Shown here: in pieces, positions 1-6,063 of the stretch | How positions within the stretch are numbered: position 1 is the first letter of the stretch | Layout of the letters: the number at the start of each line of letters is the position of its first letter | Assembly: GCA_013298745.1 (NCBI GenBank) | Contig: JAAFIT010000090.1 | Coordinates: 1-8,075 of the forward strand | Source: Sphingomonadales bacterium | GTDB taxonomy: Bacteria; Pseudomonadota; Alphaproteobacteria; Sphingomonadales; Sphingomonadaceae | Reading direction: 5' to 3' | Length of the DNA: 8,075 bases | The notes under the pieces: model-generated | The model's database searches: none | Seen by the model: only the letters and a program-made list of their open reading frames with translations | What the model was told of the DNA's origin: nothing | Program-made: the position numbers and the translations under genes

Positions 1-1
1 C

Positions 2-406
2 AGCCATCGCTCCGGCCACGTGCCGAACGAGCCTGGCCCCCTGATCCTCCAAGCCCCAACCGCCCGCATTCGCCGCGGCCATGAGAAGCGTCTTATCATC
101 CTCTCAGCGGCCTCTGAGAGGCCAATAAGACGTGACCAACAGCTGGTTGATCTTATCGTCGAGGCCCATGCTGCTCGCAGCCTGCTGATGGCAGAGCCGG
201 ACACCTCGATCGACCAGCTTGCCAAGCGCCAGGGCCGGTGCCGCACCCACGTCGCCAAGCTCATCAAGCTCAGCTACCTGGCACCCGATATCGTCACGAT
301 GGTGCTCGAAGGGCGGCAGCCAACCGAACTCACGCGGCGCCGGCTGATGGCGGTGGAGCTGCCGATGCGGTGGGCGGAGCAAAAGGTGCTGCTGGGGTGC
401 GGGTAG
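2..406 (+). CDS. Serine recombinase (resolvase/invertase type), C-terminal part, partial at left edge
   Basis: The frame is open from base 2 to a TAG at 404-406, so this is the end of a longer gene; the GTG at 20 is only the first in-window start codon. The visible part shows the tail typical of large serine recombinases of sphingomonads: a helical DNA-binding segment with the pattern 'QLVDLIVEAHAAR', then 'SIDQLAKRQGR', 'LIKLSYLAPDIV', 'LEGRQPTELTRRRL' and a terminal 'LPMRWAEQKVLLG'. In this family the tail follows the catalytic resolvase domain and the recombinase/zinc-ribbon domains and helps contact DNA; the catalytic serine domain would lie outside the window and cannot be checked. The gene could therefore be intact or a remnant. 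It points to a mobile element or island edge beside the potassium operon. The family call rests on remembered sequence patterns; an unrelated helix-turn-helix protein is the main alternative. Confidence 0.65.
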   Translation, partial: SHRSGHVPNEPGPLILQAPTARIRRGHEKRLIILSAASERPIRRDQQLVDLIVEAHAARSLLMAEPDTSIDQLAKRQGRCRTHVAKLIKLSYLAPDIVTMVLEGRQPTELTRRRLMAVELPMRWAEQKVLLGCG

Positions 407-702
407 GTGGCAGCGAATGGTGCCGATTGAGCCGCCACCGGCTTTGGCGGGATTGGAGCAGCGGTGCCGGTATAGCTGTCGTTCACGGGATCAGCGGGGC
501 GGCGGCTGTCGACCCACTTATTGTCGATCGCTTCCCCGCCTGTGAGCGACTGTATAGGAGAATTCCGGACGTTCCAACCAACCTGCGCGATTTGAATTCA
601 GGAGCTGAACCCCGTCAAACCCGGCGCCGCTCAGCGCCCAGAATTCCCATCGGCCAATCAGTCGGTAGAGAATCTCAGGCGTTTGCTTGGCTCCACGGGC
701 GG
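407..702. other. Gap without a convincing gene between recombinase tail and K+ operon
   Basis: No open frame here has a convincing start, ribosome binding site and recognisable domain. The plus-strand frame that crosses the whole stretch runs antisense through the end of the outer-membrane gene and is very rich in Arg and Ala, as expected of a shadow frame. Two minus-strand frames are more protein-like in places: about 407-597, with 'AIDNKWVDSRRPADPVNDSY', and 518-739, with 'LYRLIGRWEFWALSGAG'. Both lack a good start and a recognisable domain, so I read them as chance or as decayed sequence at an element boundary. A small hairpin (GGCGC at 623-627, GCGCC at 634-638) and three GAATTC sites (560, 594, 641) are present without evident meaning. 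Confidence 0.4.
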
Positions 703-739
703 TTGAAGAGACTCTCTGGTCATGGCCAGGCCTCTTCAA
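703..739 (-). terminator. Strong hairpin at the 3' end of the K+ operon, terminator-like
   Basis: TTGAAGAG at 703-710 is the perfect reverse complement of CTCTTCAA at 732-739. Inside it a second stem, CTGG at 716-719 with CCAG at 726-729, continues the structure. The hairpin includes the TGA stop (736-738) of the outer-membrane gene. There is no U-tract after it on the minus strand, so it is not a textbook intrinsic terminator. It may protect the 3' end of the mRNA or assist Rho-dependent termination. Confidence 0.4.
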
Positions 740-1542
740 AAGCGCGTCGAGATGCCGAAATAGGCAACCAGATCGGGCGTGTTGCGGTTGAGCCCGACGT
801 TGGCGCCGACATCGAACTGCAGCGTCGGCTGCGGCAGCCAGGCTAGGGACACGTCATAGCTGTATTGGCTGAGCGTGCTTTCAGGATCGAAATTCTGGCT
901 GGTCCAGATCTCGTTGTAGAGGGTGAATTCGCCGAATTGCTTGGCGATGTTGATCAGCCCGGTGACGCCAGCATGGCGGCCGTTGCCGTCGAAATCGGCG
1001 AGCACATCCAGTTGCGGCCCTAGCGTAAAGGTCCAGCCACCGGGCACGCTGATGTTGATTGGCACGGCAACGCCGCCTTCGACTTTGCCGTTGCCAACGC
1101 CAAGTTTGGCGGTCGGCAGCTTGACGAACGGCAGGATCGCCAACTGGAACGCACCATCAGCGCTTGCAAGCCGCTGCTTGAAGCGCACTGTGATATCGCC
1201 GACCCCCGACAGGGTCGTCACCCGGCCGGCCGCGTCGCGGCTGCGAATAGTGGTGAAGGGCACCCAGTTCAGCTGGACATCACTGCTGTCACTCAGCCCA
1301 TATTTGAAGGTCGGGTTGGTGAACAGCAACTGATCGGTGCGCGTGCCGCCACTGCTGTTTCGTAGCCAGTTAAAGCCATCGGCCTCGATCTGGATGAGTC
1401 CCTTGGGCACTGTGCAGGCAAAGTTCGACTTAGTCGGCCGATCGGTGCAGATCGGCGCCTCAGTCATCGAAGCGGTGGGCACCGCCGCTTGCTGTGCCGC
1501 CAGCGGGCTGGCGATCAGAGCAATCGAGAGCAAAATGCGCAT
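736..1542 (-). CDS. Outer-membrane beta-barrel protein, putative transporter (MetA-pathway phenol degradation-like family)
   Basis: The protein of about 268 residues begins with a hydrophobic signal peptide (MRILLSIALIASPLAA, cleavage likely before QQA) and ends in the aromatic C-terminal residue (…GISTRF) expected for proteins inserted by the BAM machinery. After the signal comes a motif with 'CTDRPTKSNFACTVPKGLIQ', then alternating hydrophobic/polar strands rich in aromatic residues. This matches my memory of the family named after the 'MetA-pathway of phenol degradation' (PF13557), usually annotated simply as 'transporter'; its substrates are poorly known. I chose the ATG at 1542 because GAAG lies 9 bases upstream and the signal peptide then begins cleanly; ATG at 1551 and TTG at 1557 are in-frame alternatives adding 3 or 5 residues. 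The gene follows the kdpE-like regulator by about 130 bases on the same strand and may be co-transcribed, perhaps as an outer-membrane route linked to osmotic or ion stress. That link is inference. Confidence 0.65.
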   Translation of the reverse strand: MRILLSIALIASPLAAQQAAVPTASMTEAPICTDRPTKSNFACTVPKGLIQIEADGFNWLRNSSGGTRTDQLLFTNPTFKYGLSDSSDVQLNWVPFTTIRSRDAAGRVTTLSGVGDITVRFKQRLASADGAFQLAILPFVKLPTAKLGVGNGKVEGGVAVPINISVPGGWTFTLGPQLDVLADFDGNGRHAGVTGLINIAKQFGEFTLYNEIWTSQNFDPESTLSQYSYDVSLAWLPQPTLQFDVGANVGLNRNTPDLVAYFGISTRF

Positions 1543-1673
1543 GGTGGTCATCTTCAAGCGAAAGAAAGGTCATTGGGGATGATCAGTTATTCGGCGGCGG
1601 CGATTTCTGAAATGCGCTCACCATTTTGGGCTGCGGTACACGTGCCCACTTCATGCGCGACGATCGAATCCAG

Positions 1674-2357
1674 TTAAGTCATCATGAGCCGATAGCCGAC
1701 ACCCGGCTCATTTCGGATGAGTTGCGGTTTTGTCGGATCGACTTCGAGCTTTCTGCGGATGGCGCGTACCGCGACACGAAGATACTCGACATCATGCGCG
1801 TGGGCGGGTCCCCAAACGGTCTTCAACAGCTGCGCATGTGTCACGACCCTGCCGGCATTGCGGGCCAGCAACTCGAGCAGCGCATATTCTTTGGGTGCCA
1901 GCCTGACTTCCTGGCCCTGACGGTGGATCAGTCGCGCATCGAAATCGATCACCACGTCACCAAAGGCGACCTCACCCGCTTGGCCAGTGTCGGCCGATTT
2001 CGTCCGGAGCGCCGCGCGCAGGCGGGCCAGCAATTCATCGGTGTCGAACGGTTTGACCACATAGTCGGCCGCACCCAAATCGAGGGCCGCGATCTTTTCG
2101 GCCGTGGCATCGCGTGCTGAAACCACGATCACGGCCATGCCGCGGCGCGCAAAGTGCGCGACAAGTTCGATGCCGTCACGATCGGGCAGCCCCAGATCAA
2201 CCAGGGCGCCAACGGGTGAATGGGTTTCGGCCAGATGCATCGCCTCCCGCCCCGATGCGGCGGCGAGCGTGCGATAGCCACCTCGGTTGACCGCCGCTTC
2301 CAGCAGGCGGCGGATTTGCGGTTCGTCATCGACGATGAGGATTTGGGCGGCGATCAT
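1674..2357 (-). CDS. kdpE: KdpE-type response regulator, OmpR/PhoB family
   Basis: The 227-residue protein has the usual two domains. The receiver (about 1-118) has the acidic pair D10-D11, the phospho-acceptor D54 in 'VDLGLPDRDGIEL', S80 in 'VIVVSARD' and K102 in 'VVKPFD'. The winged-helix output domain (about 130-226) includes 'LAPKEYALLELLARNAGRVV', 'VWGPAHAHDVEYLRV' and a closing 'NEPGVGYRLM'. The WGP-x-YLR region and the sequence around D54 closely resemble E. coli KdpE, and the length is normal for the family. The ATG overlaps the stop of the upstream sensor gene (ATGA, 2354-2357), so translation is probably coupled. Phosphorylated by the neighbouring kinase, it would bind tandem sites in front of target promoters; the direct repeat upstream of kup at 5802-5821 is the obvious candidate. 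The kdpFABC genes, its classical target, are absent from the window. Confidence is high for the family and good for the KdpE subgroup. Confidence 0.88.
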   Translation of the reverse strand: MIAAQILIVDDEPQIRRLLEAAVNRGGYRTLAAASGREAMHLAETHSPVGALVDLGLPDRDGIELVAHFARRGMAVIVVSARDATAEKIAALDLGAADYVVKPFDTDELLARLRAALRTKSADTGQAGEVAFGDVVIDFDARLIHRQGQEVRLAPKEYALLELLARNAGRVVTHAQLLKTVWGPAHAHDVEYLRVAVRAIRRKLEVDPTKPQLIRNEPGVGYRLMMT

Positions 2358-3796
2358 TCGCGCGGAAAGCCAGTTATGGCGACGGCAAAGACCGAACCGC
2401 GACCGTCGGTCCGGTTCGACACGGTGACGTCATGCCCAATCGCGCGCGCAAACGCATCGACAACGGCAAGCCCGACACCCGATCCTGGCGCGCTGTCGGC
2501 ATTCCTGCCGCGCCGGAACAGGCCAAACAGATCCTGGGCGTCGTCACCAAGGCCCGTGCCGGAATCAATAACGGACAAGATTGCCCCGCCCGTGCCGTCG
2601 TCCGTCACGCACACCCCGATGGCGGAGTCATGCGGGCTGTATTTTGCCGCATTATCGATCAGGTTCATCGTGATGTGGTGCAGCATCACCGCATTGCTGG
2701 CCACCAGCGGCGTGCCCGGCGCGATCTTGATCTGGAGCCGGTTGCGAACCGGTGCGGGCATGGCATCGACAGCAGAGGCAATCGTGTCAGTCAGGTCAAT
2801 TGCTTCAACCGCCGGCGGTTCGGTGGTGGATTGCAGGCGGGCCAGTTCCAGCAAGCTGAACAGGATCTGCTCCAACCGCAAGGCATCGCCCCGCACGAGT
2901 TCCAGTTGGGACGGGTCGGCCCCTGCTAAGGTCTCGATGCCGGCCCGGAGGCTGGCCAGCGGGGTTCGCAAATCGTGACCGATCGAAGCGAACAATGCTT
3001 CCCGCATGGCGTTCGCCTCGGCGCGTTGCCGATCTTCTGCTTCCCTGTGCGTCAGGTCCAACCGGTCAAGCGTGTCGGCTGTTTCGTCGATCATCGTGCG
3101 AAGCAACGAAAGCGCTTTAACATCCGGTGCGCCGCCCGACACCTTGACGATCAGGCTCCGATGGCCAGCCCGCGACGCAGCATAAAAGGCTGACGCCGCC
3201 GGAAGCATAGGCGATCCTTTGCCTGCCACGTCGCGGTGCGCCAAGGCCCAGCGCGCGGCGGCTTCGTCCGCAGAACCAGTGATTTCGAGATGCTCGACGA
3301 CTTCCGCAAGCGTGCATGGCACGTCGATCACCTCGCCCATGGCTTTGCCGGCGAACGCCATGACAGAGGCGCGGTTGCTTAGCGTGAGCAAACGCTGGGC
3401 AAGGCCAGACAGCGCAGCGCTGTTCCTGGCGTCGTTCCGCGCCCTTTCTTCTGCCTCTGCTAATCGCGCCGCAACTGAGGCCGTCAGCAGGGCAACGAGC
3501 GCATAAACCGTGAGCGTCACTAGGTCGCCGGCGCGAGCAATATGAAATGTTAGGCGCGGTTCAAGCGCGACAAAGTTGAATGCAGCCCCGGCGATCAAGG
3601 CAAAACTGATCCCAGCGCGCCGTCCCACGCCCGATGCCGCTGCAACCACCGGCAGCAGGAACAGTAGGGCGAGGTTGGCCGTGCCAAAGGAAGGCACCAC
3701 GAGTCCCAGTGCCGCCAGGCCGGCGACCAGGAGCGATGCCGCCAGTAGCCACCCTCGCTTCGATGCAACGGACCGCACGTCAGATACCTGCGTCAA
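2354..3796 (-). CDS. kdpD: Short KdpD-type sensor histidine kinase (membrane domain plus kinase core; N-terminal KdpD and USP domains absent)
   Basis: The 480-residue protein starts almost directly with four hydrophobic segments (about 16-34, 40-57, 61-78, 91-112), the layout of the KdpD membrane domain (DUF4118). A soluble linker (about 113-255) and a kinase core follow: H-box 'FASIGHDLRTPLASL' with phospho-acceptor H274, N-box 'NLIDNAAKYSP' (N378, N382), G1 'DSGTGLG' (411-417) and G2 'GSGVGLAVV' (438-446). E. coli KdpD is about 890 residues; the roughly 400-residue N-terminal part with its Walker-type ATP site and USP domain is missing. This is not a frameshift remnant, because the upstream space is filled by kup. 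The start taken is TTG at 3796, overlapping the kup stop (TTGA); GTG at 3778, with AGGT about 8 bases upstream, is an alternative that would shorten the protein by 6 residues. It probably senses K+ or a linked membrane/osmotic state and phosphorylates the KdpE-type partner encoded immediately after it. Confidence 0.85.
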   Translation of the reverse strand: MTQVSDVRSVASKRGWLLAASLLVAGLAALGLVVPSFGTANLALLFLLPVVAAASGVGRRAGISFALIAGAAFNFVALEPRLTFHIARAGDLVTLTVYALVALLTASVAARLAEAEERARNDARNSAALSGLAQRLLTLSNRASVMAFAGKAMGEVIDVPCTLAEVVEHLEITGSADEAAARWALAHRDVAGKGSPMLPAASAFYAASRAGHRSLIVKVSGGAPDVKALSLLRTMIDETADTLDRLDLTHREAEDRQRAEANAMREALFASIGHDLRTPLASLRAGIETLAGADPSQLELVRGDALRLEQILFSLLELARLQSTTEPPAVEAIDLTDTIASAVDAMPAPVRNRLQIKIAPGTPLVASNAVMLHHITMNLIDNAAKYSPHDSAIGVCVTDDGTGGAILSVIDSGTGLGDDAQDLFGLFRRGRNADSAPGSGVGLAVVDAFARAIGHDVTVSNRTDGRGSVFAVAITGFPRE

Positions 3797-5724
3797 ACGC
3801 GGACACGAGAACCCAGTTCAACAACACGCTCGGGTGGTATCTGGAAAAAGGCGGTTGGGTCTGCTGCATTGCGATGCAGGAAACTGTAGACGTTTGCCTG
3901 CCACAATGGGAGGCCGACCTCCGCGCTTGGCGAAAGCGAATTGCGGCTGACGAAGAAGGACGTTCCTGCTGTGCGAACCGGAAGCCGTCCATCGCCGTGC
4001 AGATCGCTCGGCACATCAGGCGTTTCCATATAGCCATAATTCAGCGTTACGCGGGCAAACTTGTTATCAATACGGTCCAGGGTCATGCGCTCGGCGGAAT
4101 CAATATAGGGGCGTGTCGAGTTACGAACGGTCAACAGAATGTTCTCTTCATGGAGTACCTGATTATGTTTGAGATTATGCAGCAGTGCAGGCGGCGCGAT
4201 ATCCGGGTCTGATGTCAGAAACACGGCCGTTCCCTTGGCGGTCGAGGCCGAACCCGCGCTGAGCGAAGGGGCAAGCTCGTTCATGTTGACCGTGGTGCGG
4301 CGCGCATCTTCAACGAGAAATGCACGCCCCCGAACCCATATGTAGATCAGCAGCGCGATGAATGCGCCCACTCCCAATGGCACCCAGCCACCTTCGAATA
4401 CCCGCAGGATATTTGCACCGAAGAAGAAGAGGTCCAGGGCAAGGAACGGGATGATGAGCGCCAGTGCACCTGCCAGCGACCATTTCCACAGCTTCCAGAC
4501 CACAACGAACGCGAGCATCGTCGTCACCACCATCGTGCCGGTGACAGCAATTCCGTAAGCTGCTGCCATTTTGGACGATGACTGAAAGCCCATTATCAGG
4601 ACCAGCACGCCCAGTGCGACCAGCCAATTGACGGCGGGAACGTAGATTTGTCCGGCGTGATCGGCACTGGTTTGCCGGATAGCCATGCGCGGCAACAGAC
4701 CCAAAGAAATTGCTTGCTGGGTCAACGAGAACGCGCCGGTAATCACTGCCTGGCTGGCAATGATCGTTGCCGCTGTCGCCAGCGCCACCATCGCCAGTCG
4801 GAACCATTCCGGCGTCATCAGGAAAAACCAGTCGGCAGGCGCCAGCGGCTGCCCCTGCGCGGCGGCGGCATTAAGCTGCCCCAACGCAAATGCGCCTTGC
4901 CCGAAATAGTTGAGGAGCAGTGCTGGGAAAACCAGCGCATACCAGCCCAGCCGGATCGGGAAGCGCCCGAAATGGCCCATGTCGGCAGTCAGTGCCTCGG
5001 CACCCGTCACAGTCAGGAATACCGCACCCATGACGAGCAAGCCGACCCTCCCATGCGTAAGCAGGAACTCGACGCCATGAAGCGGATTGAGCGCGGCAAG
5101 AACTTCGGGCGCGGCAATCAGATTGCTAAGCCCGACGCCGCCAATTGCCAGAAACCAGAGAACGCAAATCGGCCCGAACCATCTGGCAACGCTCGCTGTT
5201 CCTGAACTCTGGATCGCGAACAGTGCCACCAGCAGGCCGATGGCGAGGGCAAGGATCAGTTCTTGACTAAGGTAAGGTGCCGCGGCCGGAACCGATTTCA
5301 AACCTTCAACGGCGGACAAGACCGATAGGGCGGGAGTGAGGATTGCATCGCCGTAAAACAACGCGGCGCCTATTGCGCCAAGGACTGTGACGATTGCCCA
5401 TTTGCCCCCGGTTGCACGACGCGCCAACGCCATAAGCGACAACACGCCGCCTTCACCGTTATTGTCGGCGCGCATCAGAAAACTGACATACTTGACCGTG
5501 ACGACGAGGATCAGCGCCCAGATGGCGAGGCTGAGCACACCGAGAATTTCCGGTCGCAAGATGCCACCTTCGGCAGTCTGCGCCAGCGCCTCGCGATAGG
5601 CATAAAGTGGACTTGTTCCGATATCGCCGAACACGACGCCAATCGCGCCCAGGGTAAGGATCGCAACCTGGTTACGGTTAAGACTGGAAGGAGGGTGAGA
5701 TGCGCTCGACGCCGCAACCGACAT
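3793..5724 (-). CDS. kup: Kup-type potassium uptake permease (KUP/HAK/KT family)
   Basis: This 643-residue inner-membrane protein takes up K+, in E. coli as an H+-coupled symporter. It carries the family signatures: 'VFGDIGTSPLYAYREA' (about 31-46), 'NNGEGGVLSLMAL' (88-100), 'FYGDAILTPALSVLSAVEGL' (123-142) and later 'TGAEALTADMGHFGR'. About twelve hydrophobic segments come before a soluble C-terminal domain that ends in 'FFQIPPERVVELG', a typical Kup tail. Length matches the family (E. coli Kup has 622 residues), so the gene looks complete. I chose the ATG at 5724 because GGAG precedes it by 7 bases and family similarity begins soon after; the frame is open to 5832, but the extra stretch has no family similarity and would run through the candidate operator. 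It is the first gene of a four-gene minus-strand run, overlapping the sensor kinase by 4 bases. The coupling suggests that the transporter is regulated by the adjacent two-component system. Confidence 0.95.
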   Translation of the reverse strand: MSVAASSASHPPSSLNRNQVAILTLGAIGVVFGDIGTSPLYAYREALAQTAEGGILRPEILGVLSLAIWALILVVTVKYVSFLMRADNNGEGGVLSLMALARRATGGKWAIVTVLGAIGAALFYGDAILTPALSVLSAVEGLKSVPAAAPYLSQELILALAIGLLVALFAIQSSGTASVARWFGPICVLWFLAIGGVGLSNLIAAPEVLAALNPLHGVEFLLTHGRVGLLVMGAVFLTVTGAEALTADMGHFGRFPIRLGWYALVFPALLLNYFGQGAFALGQLNAAAAQGQPLAPADWFFLMTPEWFRLAMVALATAATIIASQAVITGAFSLTQQAISLGLLPRMAIRQTSADHAGQIYVPAVNWLVALGVLVLIMGFQSSSKMAAAYGIAVTGTMVVTTMLAFVVVWKLWKWSLAGALALIIPFLALDLFFFGANILRVFEGGWVPLGVGAFIALLIYIWVRGRAFLVEDARRTTVNMNELAPSLSAGSASTAKGTAVFLTSDPDIAPPALLHNLKHNQVLHEENILLTVRNSTRPYIDSAERMTLDRIDNKFARVTLNYGYMETPDVPSDLHGDGRLPVRTAGTSFFVSRNSLSPSAEVGLPLWQANVYSFLHRNAADPTAFFQIPPERVVELGSRVRV

Positions 5725-6063
5725 GTTTGTGCTCCGACTGGATTCTGCCCTGTGAAGACCACGATAGGCCGTAAACTTTCCATGTGAGGGCGATCGGGGC
5801 ACATAAAGATTGCATAAAGATCCGAAGAACACGGCGGTGCTGTGCAGGGGCCTATTTGGCGCCCGCTGTCATTTCTTGATTCGGCATTCTGCCCCCGAGT
5901 TGCGAAGCGCGAACCGGCCGTTTGCTCGCCGAGCGGATTGGCGACAATGAGGCCATTTCCTGCCTCGAAACTTTTGGCAGTGGATTGGGAAGTCGATTCA
6001 CTTTCTGAACGAGAGGAAACGGGACTTGTTAGTTCTAATCTTCCGATCTGCTAAAGCGGCCTC
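5725..6063. promoter_or_regulatory. Divergent promoter region between kup and the HEPN-like gene
   Basis: The 339 bases separate two genes transcribed away from each other. The kup side holds the ribosome binding site (GGAG, 7 bases before ATG), a possible -10 on the minus strand (TATCGT, 5761-5766) and the 9-base direct repeat at 5802-5821. No convincing -35 precedes the -10 candidate (CTCACA at 16-base spacing), which would suit an activator-dependent promoter. For the plus-strand gene I see no clear promoter and only a weak ribosome binding site. A frame at 5842-6054 has no recognisable domain and is taken as chance. Confidence 0.5.
5802..5821 (-). promoter_or_regulatory. Candidate KdpE operator: tandem direct repeat upstream of kup
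   Basis: Read on the minus strand, the sequence is ATCTTTATG-CA-ATCTTTATG: two identical 9-base copies with an 11-base period, about one helical turn. OmpR/PhoB-family regulators bind as head-to-tail dimers to direct repeats of this spacing, and the E. coli KdpE site upstream of kdpFABC has T-rich half-sites of the TTTATA/TTTACA kind. The repeat lies about 78-97 bases before the kup ATG and about 55-60 bases before a start site inferred from the -10 candidate, similar to activator placement in the E. coli kdp promoter. Assignment to this window's regulator is inference. Confidence 0.6.

Noticed and set aside
274..597. Minus-strand frame with a protein-like stretch (AIDNKWVDSRRPADPVNDSY)
   Set aside because: No good start codon or ribosome binding site; it overlaps the recombinase end antisense and matches no family I recognise.
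590..650. tRNA-like sequence on the minus strand (GGGTTCAG followed by GAATTC)
   Set aside because: No cloverleaf with acceptor, anticodon and T stems can be formed around it.
518..739. Minus-strand frame containing LYRLIGRWEFWALSGAG
   Set aside because: It looks somewhat protein-like but is short, begins without a ribosome binding site and overlaps the end of the outer-membrane gene; not enough to call a gene.
238..846. 202-codon plus-strand open frame
   Set aside because: It overlaps the recombinase tail and the outer-membrane gene in other frames, and its Ala/Arg/Gly-rich composition is that of a GC-rich shadow frame.
5725..5832. Extended 679-residue version of Kup
   Set aside because: The added 36 residues have no similarity to Kup, would include the putative operator, and a good ribosome binding site stands before the ATG at 5724.
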